Positions 22,538 to 32,486 of a stretch of 64,000 nt of DNA are shown in pieces. Each line of letters opens with the position of its first letter. Positions within the stretch are counted from its first letter, which is position 1. A program made the position numbers and the translations under genes. The notes beneath the pieces are model-generated. The model ran no database searches. It was not told the DNA's origin and was given only the letters and a program-made list of their open reading frames with translations. The DNA comes from Bradyrhizobium sp. WD16 (GTDB lineage Bacteria > Pseudomonadota > Alphaproteobacteria > Rhizobiales > Xanthobacteraceae): positions 2,604,001 to 2,668,000 of the forward strand of contig NZ_CP028908.1 in the NCBI RefSeq assembly GCF_024181725.1, written 5' to 3'.

Positions 22538-23265
22538 CCCTTGGTGTAAAGCGCGCTGTCGCGGAAATCGGCGCTGCCCAGCGCCGGTCCGACCAGGATC
22601 AGCGCGGTGCGTTCCGCCGGTTCGGCTGCCATGGCGGCGGCGAGCTCGCCGAGGCTCGCCCTGACGATGCGCTCGTCGGGCCAGCTGGCGCGGACCACGA
22701 CCGCAGCGGGGCAATCGCCGCCATAGAACGGCACGAGCCGCGCCACCACCTGCTCGAGGACGTGGATCGCGAGATGAATGGCGAGTGTCGCGCCGGTGGC
22801 GGCGAAGGCCTCGAGGGATTCGCTCTGCGGCATCTTCGAGGCGCGGCCGGAGACGCGGGTCAGCACCACGCTCTGGGCGACCTCCGGCACCGTCAGTTCG
22901 CGGCGGAGCGCCGCGGCGGCGGCGGCGAAGGCCGGCACGCCCGGGGTGAGCGTGTAGGGAATGCCGAGCTGGTCGAGCCGCCGCAGCTGCTCGGCCAGCG
23001 CGCTCCAGATCGACAGATCGCCGGAATGAAGCCGGACGACATCCTCGCCGGCGCGATGGGCGCGGAGAATTTCGGCCTCGATCTCGTCGAGCGTCAGCGG
23101 CGCGGTATCGACGATACGCGCGCCCTGCGGACAATAGCCGAGCAGTTCGGGCGGCACGATCGACCCGGCATAGAGGCAGACCGGACAGCGCCCGAGCAGG
23201 TCGCGCCCGCGCACCGTGATCAGGTCCGCGGCTCCCGGGCCGGCGCCGATGAAATGCACGGTCAT
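22501..23265 (-). CDS. cobM: precorrin-4 C11-methyltransferase CobM
   Basis: A 254-residue SAM-dependent corrin methyltransferase. It begins with [15 protein letters not shown], followed by [13 protein letters not shown], the [10 protein letters not shown] segment and [12 protein letters not shown], the arrangement typical of CobM/CbiF. It methylates C11 of precorrin-4. The start at 23265 overlaps the cobE stop in ATGA fashion; the longer open frame upstream reads through cobE in another phase and is not credible. Confidence 0.94.
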   Translation of the reverse strand: MTVHFIGAGPGAADLITVRGRDLLGRCPVCLYAGSIVPPELLGYCPQGARIVDTAPLTLDEIEAEILRAHRAGEDVVRLHSGDLSIWSALAEQLRRLDQLGIPYTLTPGVPAFAAAAAALRRELTVPEVAQSVVLTRVSGRASKMPQSESLEAFAATGATLAIHLAIHVLEQVVARLVPFYGGDCPAAVVVRASWPDERIVRASLGELAAAMAAEPAERTALILVGPALGSADFRDSALYTKGYARRFRPEAAT

Positions 23266-23636
23266 GACGGGTCTCCTTGGGAAAGCGCGCAGGTGGCATG
23301 GGCCGAGGCGATGCGCGGCAGGGCGAGACGGGCCGCGCGGCCGGCGCCGGCAAGCGCCGCGGCCTCGGCGACCGAGCCGACGCCGGCGCGGGCCTGCGAG
23401 GCGCGCGAGGTGGTGACGCAGCCCGGGCCTGCGGTCTCGAGCTCGTCTTCCGAGACGGCGGTGATCGGCAGCGCGAGGATCTGCGATGCGTCCTGCAAGG
23501 CCGTGCTCCGCAGCTTCCAGATCGGCGCCGCGAGGCGCTCCGCGCGCAGCGCGGTCAGCGCCTCGGCGCGGCGCACGAGCGCGGCGAGCTCCCGCCCCTC
23601 GCACCGTGAATTGAAGCCCAGTCCGGCGACGATCAT
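23262..23636 (-). CDS. cobE: CobE, CbiG C-terminal-like cobalamin biosynthesis protein
   Basis: A 124-residue protein corresponding to the C-terminal domain of Cbi[14 protein letters not shown] at the N-terminus and the [15 protein letters not shown] tail. CobE is needed for efficient aerobic cobalamin synthesis in Pseudomonas and relatives, probably handling precorrin intermediates, though its precise reaction is unsettled. It sits between cobL and cobM with 4-base overlaps on both sides. Confidence 0.88.
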   Translation of the reverse strand: MIVAGLGFNSRCEGRELAALVRRAEALTALRAERLAAPIWKLRSTALQDASQILALPITAVSEDELETAGPGCVTTSRASQARAGVGSVAEAAALAGAGRAARLALPRIASAHATCALSQGDPS

Positions 23637-24955
23637 GGTTTCACCACGGCCCATTGGGTGACGGTGCGCGCCGGCTTGAAGCCCTGCAGCGATCCGATCG
23701 GCTCGAGGCGCTCGACGGACAGGCGTGTGAGCGTGCCGCCGAGTTCGGCCTGGGCGCGCGCCAGCACGATCTCGGTGTCGATGGTCACGGCATTGGCGAC
23801 GAGGCGTCCACCCGGGCGCAGCGCGGCCCAGGCCGTCGGGATCATTTCGGGATCGCCGGCGCCGCCGCCGAGGAAGATGGCGTCGGGTGCCGGCAGTCCG
23901 CGCAGACCTTCCGGCGCCCTGCGGCCGAGGATCGCGAGTCCGGGAACCCCGAGCGCGCAGGCATTGCGCGCGGCGCTCGCGGCGCGGCCGGCATGGGGTT
24001 CGAGCATGATGGCGCGATTGTCCGGATGACGCAGCATCCATTCGATCGAGATCGAGCCCGAACCGCCGCCGACATCCCACAACCGCTCGCCGGCACGCGG
24101 CGCCAGCGCCGACAGCGTCATGGCGCGGATCTCGCGCTTGGTGAGCTGGCCGTCGTTCTCGAACAGCGTGTCGGGCAAGCCGCAGCTGAGCGGTATGATC
24201 TCGGCATCGGGACCGGCGAGCACTTCGATGCCGACGAGATTGAGCGGCTGGATCTCGGTCAGGACGAAGTCGGCGGCGATGGCCGCGCGGACGCGCTCAT
24301 TCGGGCCGCCCAGGGCTTCGAGCACGGTCAGTCGTGACGGGCCGAAGCCGCGGCTGTCGAGATAGGCGGCGAGCGTCGCCGGCGTCGTGCCATCGGCGCT
24401 GAGCACCAGAATCCGCCGTCCCGGCTGCAGCAGCGGCGCGAGCGGCTCGATCGGACGCCCGCACAGGGACAGCAGCGCGGTGTCCTGCGCGCTCCAGCCG
24501 AGCCGCGCCCGCGCCAGCGCCGTGGCGGATGGCGCCGGCAGGCATATCCACTCGCCCGGCGCGATGTGGCGCGCCAGCAGCGAGCCCGCGCCATAGCAGA
24601 ACGGATCGCCCGAGGTGAGCACCGCGACCGGCCGCCCGCGCCGTGCGAGGATCTCGGGGACGGCGTCGGACAAAGGTGTCGGCCAGGGCTTGCTTTCGCC
24701 AGCGATCAGGGCGGCGGCGAGCGAAAGATGGCGCGCGCCGCCGATGACGAGCTCGGCGTGGCGCAGCAGCGTGCGCGCGGTTTCGCCGAGGCCCTCGACA
24801 CCGTCTTCGCCGATCCCCACAATGGCGAGCCATGGGGGGGCGAGCGCTGGGGGTTCGATCCCTGGGTTTTCGATCCCTGGGTTTTCGATCCCTGGGTTTT
24901 CAAGCCTTGGGGCCTTATGCGGCGCCTCGTGCGGCGTATGGCCCGCATCAGTCAT
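23633..24955 (-). CDS. cobL: precorrin-6B methylase/decarboxylase CobL
   Basis: A 440-residue bifunctional enzyme that methylates C5 and C15 and decarboxylates the acetate at C12. The N-terminal CbiE-like half starts near residue 42 ([11 protein letters not shown]) and contains [11 protein letters not shown]; the C-terminal CbiT-like half contains the SAM site [14 protein letters not shown] and FLGGGAGD. Ahead of the first domain is an unusual 40-residue His/Pro-rich extension with the pentapeptide ENPGI repeated three times. The gene start lies 20 bases from that of the divergent cobK. Confidence 0.93.
   Translation of the reverse strand: MTDAGHTPHEAPHKAPRLENPGIENPGIENPGIEPPALAPPWLAIVGIGEDGVEGLGETARTLLRHAELVIGGARHLSLAAALIAGESKPWPTPLSDAVPEILARRGRPVAVLTSGDPFCYGAGSLLARHIAPGEWICLPAPSATALARARLGWSAQDTALLSLCGRPIEPLAPLLQPGRRILVLSADGTTPATLAAYLDSRGFGPSRLTVLEALGGPNERVRAAIAADFVLTEIQPLNLVGIEVLAGPDAEIIPLSCGLPDTLFENDGQLTKREIRAMTLSALAPRAGERLWDVGGGSGSISIEWMLRHPDNRAIMLEPHAGRAASAARNACALGVPGLAILGRRAPEGLRGLPAPDAIFLGGGAGDPEMIPTAWAALRPGGRLVANAVTIDTEIVLARAQAELGGTLTRLSVERLEPIGSLQGFKPARTVTQWAVVKP
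24856..24900. repeat. three exact 15-bp tandem repeats in the cobL 5' end
   Basis: The unit CGATCCCTGGGTTTT occurs three times without mismatch at 24856-24870, 24871-24885 and 24886-24900. On the minus strand it encodes (ENPGI)3 in the N-terminal extension of CobL. Exact identity points to recent slippage; because the unit is a multiple of three, copy number changes keep the frame. Confidence 0.9.
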
Positions 24956-24975
24956 GAGAGATCTCCGGAAAGCCG

Positions 24976-25764
24976 ATGCTGTCTTTGCGTGTTCTCATTC
25001 TCGGCGGTGCCGGCGAGGCGGCCGAGCTCGGCCGCCGCCTTGCCGGCGATGCGCGTTTCGCGCCGGTGCTGTCGTTCGCCGGCCGTACCCGCGCGCCGAG
25101 CCTGCCGCCGATCCCGTATCGCATCGGCGGCTTCGGCGGCGTTGAGGGCCTCGTGCAGTGGATGTCCGAGCACCAATGTGATGCGCTGGTCTGCGCCACG
25201 CATCCGTTCGCCGGGCAGATGCGCCGCCATGCGGTCGAAGCCGCTCGCCGCGGCGGCCGGCCGCTGCTGATGCTGGAACGGCCGGCCTGGGTGCCGGCGG
25301 CGGGCGATCGCTGGATCGAGGTGGCCGACATGGCCGCGGCGGCGCGAGCGCTCGGCGACAAGCCGCGGCGCGTGCTGCTCACCATCGGTCAGAAGGATCT
25401 GGCGCCGTTCCGCGCGGCGCCGCAGCACAGCTATGTCATCCGCAGCATCGAGCGGCCCTCGGCCGAGAGCTTGCCGCCCCATGCCGAACTGATCAGCGCC
25501 CGCGGGCCGTTTACGGCAGCGGATGAACGCGCGCTGTTGCTCGCGGGCCGCATCGAGGCGCTGGTGACCAAGAATTCCGGCGGTGCCGCGACCGCGGCCA
25601 AGCTCGCCGCGGCGTGCGAACTCGGCGTCGACGTGGTGATGGTGCAGCGGCCGCCGGCGCCGGACCTCGACGGCGCTGACGTCGACGTCGCAACGGATGC
25701 GGCGGGCGCGCTGGCATGGCTGGTGGCGCGTCATGACGAGGCCTCCAGGCGCCGCGGCGTGTAG
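24976..25764 (+). CDS. cobK: precorrin-6A reductase CobK
   Basis: A 262-residue NAD(P)H-dependent reductase of precorrin-6A. The N-terminal LRVLILGGAGEA motif, CATHPFAGQM near residue 75 and the C-terminal KNSGGAATAAKL motif are family signatures. It is on the strand opposite to the operon, divergent from cobL, and its last 34 bases overlap the 3' end of cobJ. It therefore needs its own promoter, which must lie within the start of cobL. Confidence 0.94.
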   Translation: MLSLRVLILGGAGEAAELGRRLAGDARFAPVLSFAGRTRAPSLPPIPYRIGGFGGVEGLVQWMSEHQCDALVCATHPFAGQMRRHAVEAARRGGRPLLMLERPAWVPAAGDRWIEVADMAAAARALGDKPRRVLLTIGQKDLAPFRAAPQHSYVIRSIERPSAESLPPHAELISARGPFTAADERALLLAGRIEALVTKNSGGAATAAKLAAACELGVDVVMVQRPPAPDLDGADVDVATDAAGALAWLVARHDEASRRRGV

Positions 25765-26492
25765 AGCCAGGCTTCGCCCGATGGCTTTTCCAGCCGCCGC
25801 GTCTGCACTGATCCGATCAGGACGAGCGTGCTCATGTCCGCAGTCTCCGCCTCCGCGGATTTCAGCTCCGTGACCAGGATCCGCTCGTCCGGCCGGCTCA
25901 CCGCCCGCGCAAAGGCGACCGGGGTGGTCGGCGGCAGGATCTCGCGCAGGGCATCGAAGGCGGCGCCGAGCTGCCAGGGGCGCGCCCGCGAAATCGGATT
26001 GTAGAGCGCGATGACGAAGCCGGCTTTGGCGCTTGCCGTCAGGCGCTGCAGGACGACGTCCCAGGGTTTCAGATTGTCGGACAGCGACAGCGCGCAGAAG
26101 TCATGACCGAGCGGCGCGCCGAGCCGCGCGGCGGCGGCGAACATTGCCGAGATCCCGGGCACGACCTCGACCTCCAGCTCGCGCCAGGCCGGTTCGCCGT
26201 GTTCGATCGCCTCGAATACCGCGCTTGCCATGGCGAAGACGCCGGGATCGCCCGACGACACCACGGCGACGGTCCGGCCTGCGGCGGCCAGTGCCAGCGC
26301 CTGCCGGGCCCGCTCGATCTCCTGGCGATTGTCGGAGGCATGCCGGCGCAGGCCTTCGCGCTCGGGCACGCGCGCGACGTAAGGAAGATAGCCGAAGACG
26401 TCGCTCGCCGCCCCAAGCGCTTCCGCGGCACGCGGCGTCAGCAGCGCCTCGTCGCCCGGTCCGAGACCGATGATGAAGATCCTGCCTGTCAT
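25731..26492 (-). CDS. cobJ: precorrin-3B C17-methyltransferase CobJ
   Basis: A 253-residue SAM-dependent methyltransferase that contracts the ring while methylating C17. Motifs: IIGLGPGDEALLTP, VFGYLPYVARV near residue 38, VVSSGDPGVFAMAS and ALYNPISRARPWQL. Its start overlaps the cobI stop by 4 bases and its 3' end overlaps that of cobK. Confidence 0.95.
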   Translation of the reverse strand: MTGRIFIIGLGPGDEALLTPRAAEALGAASDVFGYLPYVARVPEREGLRRHASDNRQEIERARQALALAAAGRTVAVVSSGDPGVFAMASAVFEAIEHGEPAWRELEVEVVPGISAMFAAAARLGAPLGHDFCALSLSDNLKPWDVVLQRLTASAKAGFVIALYNPISRARPWQLGAAFDALREILPPTTPVAFARAVSRPDERILVTELKSAEAETADMSTLVLIGSVQTRRLEKPSGEAWLYTPRRLEASS

Positions 26493-27232
26493 CGCGGCCT
26501 CTGCCGTCCGGGGACCAGCACCAGCGAGAAGTAGGAGGCCTTGTCCTCCTCCAGCCGCGCCAGCGGCACGATCCGTTCGTCGCCCATGGTGCCCCGCTCG
26601 ACGAACATCGCGCGGTTCAGCAGGCCGGCCGCGCGTAGCGCGCGCCGGATCTTCTCGAGATTGCGCCCGACCTTCATGATCACCGCGGCGTCGACGGCTT
26701 TCAGGCGCTCGATCATGGTGTCTTCATCGAGCGTTCCCGGCAGCACGCAGAACACGTCGTCGCCGTGGCAGATCGGGATGCGCGCCTGCGCCCAGCAGCC
26801 GCTCATCCCGGTGACCCCGGGGATCACCTCGTGGGCGTAGTCGCGCGCCAGGCGATCGAACAGATACATCGACGAGCCGTAGAAGAACGGATCGCCTTCG
26901 CTCAGCAGGGCCACTTCGAGCCCGCGGTCGAGCCGGTCGGCCAGCGTGCTCGCCGCGCTCTCGTAGAATTGCGCCATCTCGGCGAGATATCTCGGATCGT
27001 CCAGCGCCACCTCGGTGGTGAAGGGATAGACGAGGCGAAGCTGTTCGGCGGCGGGATTGAGCGCGCCTTCGACGATGGTGCGGGCATGGCCCGGCCGCCC
27101 CGCCTTGGCGAAGAAGGCGACGACATCGGCCGAGCCGAGAATCCGCGCCGCCTTCAGCGTCAGGAGCTCGGGGTCGCCCGGGCCGACACCGACCACCCGC
27201 AACGCGCCGCGATGGCGGACTGCGCCGGTCAT
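26489..27232 (-). CDS. cobI: precorrin-2 C20-methyltransferase CobI
   Basis: A 247-residue methyltransferase acting at C20 of precorrin-2. It shows VVGVGPGDPELLTLKA at the N-terminus, LLSEGDPFFYGSS in the middle and the CHGDDVFCVLPGT segment typical of CobI/CbiL. The start at 27232 overlaps the cobH stop (ATGA); the longer frame upstream runs over cobH out of phase. Confidence 0.95.
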   Translation of the reverse strand: MTGAVRHRGALRVVGVGPGDPELLTLKAARILGSADVVAFFAKAGRPGHARTIVEGALNPAAEQLRLVYPFTTEVALDDPRYLAEMAQFYESAASTLADRLDRGLEVALLSEGDPFFYGSSMYLFDRLARDYAHEVIPGVTGMSGCWAQARIPICHGDDVFCVLPGTLDEDTMIERLKAVDAAVIMKVGRNLEKIRRALRAAGLLNRAMFVERGTMGDERIVPLARLEEDKASYFSLVLVPGRQRPR

Positions 27233-27861
27233 TCGTTGTCGCTCGCCAGGGCATTGACCGCCGCCGAAGCCATGGCGCTGCCGCCCTTGCGGCCGTCGAC
27301 GATCAGGAAGGGAACGGCTTTCGACAGCGCCAGGGCGGTCTTGGATTCGGCGGCGCCGACGAAGCCGACCGGCATGCCGATCACCGCGGCGGGCGGCGTG
27401 GCGCCGGCCTCGATCAGCTCCAGCAGGCGGAACAGCGCCGTGGGCGCATTGCCGATCGCCACCAGCGATCCGGCGAGGTGCTCGCGCCACAGCTCCAGCG
27501 CCGCGGCGGAGCGGGTGAGGCCGAGACGTTGTGCGATCGACGGCGTTTGTGATGCACGCAGGGTGCAGATGACGGCGTTGTCCGCCGGCAGGCGCGCGCG
27601 GGTGATGCCATGGGCGACCATCTCGGAGTCGCACAGGATCGGCGCGCCGCCCTTGAGCGCGGCGTGGGCCTTCGGCGCGAAGTCGTCGGAGAATCTCAGG
27701 TCGGCCGCGACCTCCACCATGCCGCAGGCATGAATGACGCGCACGGCGACGCGCTCCTCGAGCGGCGCAAAACGCGTCAGATCGGCCTCGGCGCGGATGG
27801 TGGCGAACGACTGCCGGTAGATGGCGGCGCCGTCGCGGATATAGTCGAAGGAAGCGGTCAT
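27229..27861 (-). CDS. cobH: precorrin-8X methylmutase CobH
   Basis: A 210-residue isomerase that moves a methyl group from C11 to C12 to give hydrogenobyrinic acid. The catalytic His of the family is at residue 44 in RVIHACGMVE, and VIGMPVGFVGAAESK and the C-terminal GRKGGSAMA motif are intact. ATGA overlaps join it to cobG and cobI. Confidence 0.95.
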   Translation of the reverse strand: MTASFDYIRDGAAIYRQSFATIRAEADLTRFAPLEERVAVRVIHACGMVEVAADLRFSDDFAPKAHAALKGGAPILCDSEMVAHGITRARLPADNAVICTLRASQTPSIAQRLGLTRSAAALELWREHLAGSLVAIGNAPTALFRLLELIEAGATPPAAVIGMPVGFVGAAESKTALALSKAVPFLIVDGRKGGSAMASAAVNALASDNE

Positions 27862-29114
27862 GAATGGGCCGGGAGGTTGTCGGTCAGGTAATGGATGGCC
27901 TCGGCGAGACTGAGCCCGCGCAGGATCGGGGTGTCGGCGGCGCGACCATGGCGGATCAGGTCGTAGCCCTGCGGTCCGGCGCTCAGGGTGGTCGCCGCCG
28001 CGGCCGGATGGGCGCATCCCTTGGAGCAGCCGGAGACGTGAACGCCGGCCGCGAGCCAGGCGGGCCGCAGGCGCGCGAGATCTTCGGCGTCGGTGCGGGT
28101 CGGCGCGTAGGCGCTCGCGCAGGCCGGCCGGCCGGGGCAGGCGACGATGGATAGGCGCGGATCGTCGGGCGCGACGATGAAACCTGCCTGCGCCGCGGCC
28201 GCCGCGAGGCGCGGCGCTTCGCCTGCCGCAACCTTGGGGATCTGCAGCGCGCGCCAGGGCGTGGTGCGCAGGACGCCGGCGCCATGACGCTCGGCGAGAG
28301 CCGCGGCGGCGAGCAGCGTGGAGGCGTCAATGCTGCCGAATGGTGCGCCGAGGCCGAAGCTTTCGGTCGCCTCGCCGGACCAGCCGACCAGCGGGCAGGC
28401 CGCGGGGCGCGGTTGAGCGGGTTCCGGCGTCGCGGCCAGTCCGGCTTGCGCCAGGATCGCCTGCGCGCCGACGCGCGCGACGAGGTTGCGCATCCGTTGC
28501 GGCGGCGCCGCGGCGCGCTGCGCCAGCGCCAGGACGGCCGCCGTCAGCCGGGCAAGGGCGGCGGCCGGCGTCGTCGTCAGGGTCGCGGCCGAGCCGCCGT
28601 CCAGTTCGATGCGCCAGCCGTCGTCCTGCGCCACGCAGCGGATATCGGCGCCGAGCGGCGGCGACGGCGAGCGTGCGCTGTCGACGGCGAAGCCGAATTT
28701 CGGCGGCAGCGCCGCAAGTTCGCCGGTCTCTTCGAGCCAGCGCTCGATCGCCGCGGCCACCGCGATCTCGCGCGCTTGCGCAAACGGCGTCAGCAGGACG
28801 TTGCGCCGCCGCTCGCCGCCGGCATCGGCGCTGGCGAGGCCGGCATCGACGATCGCCGCGGCGAACCCGGCGGTGCCCTCCGGCGCGATGCCGCGGATCT
28901 GGATGCCGCCGCGATTGGTCAATTCCAGCCGACCCGAACCGTAGCGCGTCGCCGCGGCGGCGATGCTGCGGGCGGCCGCGGCGCTGACTTCGCCGAGCGG
29001 CGGCTTGACCCGGCCGAGCAGGCCGTCGCCGGTCGGCATCGGCGTGTAGGCCGTCGGGCACCAGCCCTTGGTGGTCGGCGGCACCGGCATCGGCAATGCG
29101 CTCTGGTCGGTCAT
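27858..29114 (-). CDS. cobG: precorrin-3B synthase CobG
   Basis: A 418-residue ferredoxin-dependent monooxygenase related to sulfite/nitrite reductases. It contains two nitrite-reductase ferredoxin-like half domains and, toward the C-terminus, the 4Fe-4S cysteine pattern in ACPGRPAC and SGCSKGC. It uses oxygen to make precorrin-3B, so its presence marks the oxygen-dependent pathway. The start at 29114 overlaps the stop of cobN; upstream residues of the longer frame are unlike the family. Confidence 0.93.
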   Translation of the reverse strand: MTDQSALPMPVPPTTKGWCPTAYTPMPTGDGLLGRVKPPLGEVSAAAARSIAAAATRYGSGRLELTNRGGIQIRGIAPEGTAGFAAAIVDAGLASADAGGERRRNVLLTPFAQAREIAVAAAIERWLEETGELAALPPKFGFAVDSARSPSPPLGADIRCVAQDDGWRIELDGGSAATLTTTPAAALARLTAAVLALAQRAAAPPQRMRNLVARVGAQAILAQAGLAATPEPAQPRPAACPLVGWSGEATESFGLGAPFGSIDASTLLAAAALAERHGAGVLRTTPWRALQIPKVAAGEAPRLAAAAAQAGFIVAPDDPRLSIVACPGRPACASAYAPTRTDAEDLARLRPAWLAAGVHVSGCSKGCAHPAAAATTLSAGPQGYDLIRHGRAADTPILRGLSLAEAIHYLTDNLPAHS

Positions 29115-32100
29115 GGCTCCTCGCTCAGTCGGGCGACGGCGCTGTTGCGCCGGGGCCGCCACAGGTCGCGCGCAAGGGCTTCACGAAAGCGGCGAACCAT
29201 GGCGCTGCGCGCCGCCGGGTTGGCGTCGCGGAGAAAGCCATCGATCGCGGGATCGCCCAGCGTGGCGTCGAACATCAGCTCGAACTGGCCATCGAGCCGT
29301 TCCGGCAGGGTGGCGGCGAAGGCATAGAGCGCCTCGACCGCCTTGGCGATTTCGGCGGCGCCGCGATAGTCGTGGCGCATCATGCCGGCGAGCCAGGCCG
29401 GGTTGGCGGCGCGGCCGCGAACGATGCGGGCGATCTCGTCCTTGAGCGGGCGGATCTTCGGCGCGTCGGGGCGCGAGGTATCGGCGTGGTAGAGCGCCGG
29501 GCTCGCCGACAGGCTCTTCGCCGCGGCGGCGAAGCCGCCTTCGTGGGCGGCGAAATCGCCGCCGTCGAGCAGGTCGATCTCGGCATAATCCTGGCTGTGC
29601 ACGAAGGCTTCGGCACCCTTCACCCGCCGCGCGAAGCCGTCGCGATCGGCGGTGCCTTCGAGGCCGGCGCCATAGGCGAAGCCGGAGGCCGACAGATACG
29701 AGGCGCCGAGCTCGTCACCGATGGCGAAGCTCCCGCTCTCCACCAGCGCGCTGACGCCGGCGCCGTAGGCGCCCGGCGCCGCCCCGTAGACGCGGGTGGT
29801 GGCGGCGCGCAGGGGCTCGCCCGCAAGGCCGCGTGCCGCGGCGGCAACGCCGTTCCAGTCGGCGCCTTCGTCGCGTTCGGCGATGGCGCGGACGGCGCTG
29901 TCGAACAGCATGATCTGGGCCTCGAAGGCGTCGCGGAACAGGCCCGAGATACGCAACGTGACGTCGACCCGCGGCCGGTCGAGTTCGGCGAGGGTGAGGA
30001 TCTCGATGCCGCTGACCCGCGCCGAGCCGGTGTCCCAGACCGGCCGCGCCCCCATCAGGATCAGGGCCAGCGCCAGATCCTCGCCGCCGGTGCGCAGCGT
30101 GGTGCTGCCCCACAGATCCAGCACCAGCGTGCGCGGCCAGTCGCCGTGGTCCTGCAGATGGCGGCGCAGCAGCTCCCTCGCCGCCTTTTCGGCGAGCGCC
30201 ATCGCGGACCTCGTCGGCACCGCGCGGGGATCGATGGCGTAGAGGTTGCGGCCGGTCGGCAGGGCGTCGGCGCGACCGCGGGTCGGTGCGCCGGCGGGCC
30301 CGGGCGCGACGAAGCGGCCGTCGAGCGCGGCGAGCAGCGCCTCGCGCTCGGCGCCCGCGCTGGCGTCGAGCCTGGCCTCCAGCCGCTCGCGCGCGACCCC
30401 TGGATTGGACTGGTGCAGCGCCTGCAGCAGGGCGCTGCGCCGCTCTTCGCCGGGCTCACGGCCGAAGACATGGAGCCCGTCGCGGATCTGCAGATCCTTG
30501 ACGTCGCAAAGATAGGCGTCGAGCCGCGCCAGCGCCTCATCCTCGACGGCATCGTTGGCGGAGCCGCTCTCCGCGAGCAGGCCGCTCGCCCCGGCGCGCT
30601 GCAGGATCTCCCGGCGCAGCAAGGCGGTGCGGCGCCGGTCGAGGCCGTCGGCGGCGGCGTATTCGTCGATCAGCCGTTCGATCTCGGCGGCCGGCCCCTG
30701 CAGCCCGGCGGATTTCAGCGCCGGCGTCAGATGGCTCAGCATCACCGCGCCGAGCCGTCGCTTGGCGGCGGCGGCTTCGCCCGGGTTGTTGACGACGAAC
30801 GGGTAGATCACCGGCATGCCGCCGGTCAGTGCGGCCGGGAAGCACGCCGGCGACAGCGCCGCGGCCTTGCCCGGCAGCCATTCGAGCGTGCCATGGGCGC
30901 CGAGATGGACGAGGGCGTGAAGGCGCTCGCGCTCGCGCAGCCACAGGTAGAACGCGACGTAGAGATGGCGCGGCGGCAGGTCGGCGTCGTGATAGGAGGT
31001 CTTGTGCCCGTGCGGGTCGGCGCGCGGCGGCTGGATCGCGATCAGCAGATGGCCGCGGCGCAGGAAGGGCAGCGCGAAGGCGCCGTCGCAGACGGCGGAA
31101 TCGTCCGCCGCGGCGCCCCAGCGCGCCGTGACCTGGTCGCGCAGCGCCGCCGGCAGGCCGGCGAACAGCGCCTCGTAGTCGCCGAGCGCGAGGAACGGCG
31201 CGGCTGTGGCGTCCTTCAGGACCGATGAAGCCGGCGCTTCGGCCGCGCCGCAATCGTAACCGGCATCGCGCAGCAGGGTCTCGATGGCGTCGATGCTGGC
31301 GAAGGTGTCGAGGCCGACGGCATGGCCGCGCTGGCCTCCCGCGCCCGGATAATCCGACAGCACGACGCCGAGCCGCCGCTCGGCCGGCGGTGTCTCGCCG
31401 AGCCGCACCCAGCCGGCGGCGCGGTCGGCGGCGAGCGCGATCATCTCCGGATGCGGACGGTGCGCCCTGCCGACGAATTCGAGTTCGGGTGCGGCCGCCG
31501 CCTCGGCCTTGAACGAAATCGCGGTGGTCGAGAGCCGACCGTCGAGTTCGGGCAGCACGACCTGCATCGACAGGTCCGCGGGGGCGAGGCCGCGCGACGA
31601 ATTGGCCCAGGCCTGCGCGGTCGAGCCGGCGAGAATGAGCTGCAGCACCGGCACGCCCGCGGTGTCGAGCGGCGAGGCGCCATCATCATCGTCGCGGCGG
31701 GCGGAAAATCCGGTGGCGTTGAGCACGATGGCGGGATGCCAGGCGGCGAGGGTGCCGGCCACGAAGGCTGCGGCGTCGCCCGCCTTCAGACTGCCGACAT
31801 AGAGGGCGCGGACCGCAAGCCCGCGCTGCTGCAAGGCTTCAGCCAGGGCTTCGATCGGCGCGACGTCGGCGGCCAGAAGATGCGAGCGATAGAACACCAC
31901 GACGGCCAGCGGCGCGCCGCTCGTCCGCATGCCGGGGATGTCGTGGATCCCGAACGCAGGCATCGGCACCAGCGGGCCGATGTTCGCTTCGGCGAGGCCG
32001 GCGGCAGCGGCGGCGAGCCGCAATGCCGAGGTGGTGTTGTCGAGGCCGCCTTCGCGCAGATAGCCGTCGAGTTCGGTCAGCAGCCGCGGCTGTGCCGTCG

Positions 32101-32482
32101 AGAGTGCCGCGAGCCGCGGATCGGGACGGCCGTCGCCGGGCAGCAGCGCCAGGATGGTGCCGGCGCCGCGGCAGGCCGCGGCGAGCTCCTCGGCGCCGTA
32201 GCGCCAGTAATCGAGTCCGCCGATCAGGCGCACCACGACGACCTTGGCCGCGGCGATCACCTGCTCGACATAGAGGTCCACCGACATCGGATGGCGCAGG
32301 CGCGACAGGTTGGCGAGCCGCAGCGACGGGCGGTCGGCGCCGAGCCGCGACCAGGCGGCGGCCGCCGCCGCGAGATCGGTGTCCGAGAACGACAGCAGCA
32401 CCATGTCGGCCGGGCTCTGGCCGAGATCTTCGGCGACCTCGGCTTCGTCCAGCGTATGCTGCTCCCGGACCAGCAGATGCAT
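29111..32482 (-). CDS. cobN: cobaltochelatase subunit CobN
   Basis: A 1123-residue large subunit of the ATP-dependent aerobic cobaltochelatase that inserts Co2+ into hydrogenobyrinic acid a,c-diamide. CobN/BchH family features are the YYRS-type segment FYRSHLLAADV near residue 200, the VHLGAHGTLEWLPGK motif around residue 530 and the FVHSQDYAEIDLLDG segment near residue 965. It is somewhat shorter than the about 1275 residues of the Pseudomonas denitrificans protein, within the range I know for the family. The partner AAA subunits CobS and CobT are not in this window. It lies 4 bases after cobW. Confidence 0.95.
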   Translation of the reverse strand: MHLLVREQHTLDEAEVAEDLGQSPADMVLLSFSDTDLAAAAAAWSRLGADRPSLRLANLSRLRHPMSVDLYVEQVIAAAKVVVVRLIGGLDYWRYGAEELAAACRGAGTILALLPGDGRPDPRLAALSTAQPRLLTELDGYLREGGLDNTTSALRLAAAAAGLAEANIGPLVPMPAFGIHDIPGMRTSGAPLAVVVFYRSHLLAADVAPIEALAEALQQRGLAVRALYVGSLKAGDAAAFVAGTLAAWHPAIVLNATGFSARRDDDDGASPLDTAGVPVLQLILAGSTAQAWANSSRGLAPADLSMQVVLPELDGRLSTTAISFKAEAAAAPELEFVGRAHRPHPEMIALAADRAAGWVRLGETPPAERRLGVVLSDYPGAGGQRGHAVGLDTFASIDAIETLLRDAGYDCGAAEAPASSVLKDATAAPFLALGDYEALFAGLPAALRDQVTARWGAAADDSAVCDGAFALPFLRRGHLLIAIQPPRADPHGHKTSYHDADLPPRHLYVAFYLWLRERERLHALVHLGAHGTLEWLPGKAAALSPACFPAALTGGMPVIYPFVVNNPGEAAAAKRRLGAVMLSHLTPALKSAGLQGPAAEIERLIDEYAAADGLDRRRTALLRREILQRAGASGLLAESGSANDAVEDEALARLDAYLCDVKDLQIRDGLHVFGREPGEERRSALLQALHQSNPGVARERLEARLDASAGAEREALLAALDGRFVAPGPAGAPTRGRADALPTGRNLYAIDPRAVPTRSAMALAEKAARELLRRHLQDHGDWPRTLVLDLWGSTTLRTGGEDLALALILMGARPVWDTGSARVSGIEILTLAELDRPRVDVTLRISGLFRDAFEAQIMLFDSAVRAIAERDEGADWNGVAAAARGLAGEPLRAATTRVYGAAPGAYGAGVSALVESGSFAIGDELGASYLSASGFAYGAGLEGTADRDGFARRVKGAEAFVHSQDYAEIDLLDGGDFAAHEGGFAAAAKSLSASPALYHADTSRPDAPKIRPLKDEIARIVRGRAANPAWLAGMMRHDYRGAAEIAKAVEALYAFAATLPERLDGQFELMFDATLGDPAIDGFLRDANPAARSAMVRRFREALARDLWRPRRNSAVARLSEEP

Positions 32483-32486
32483 GAGG

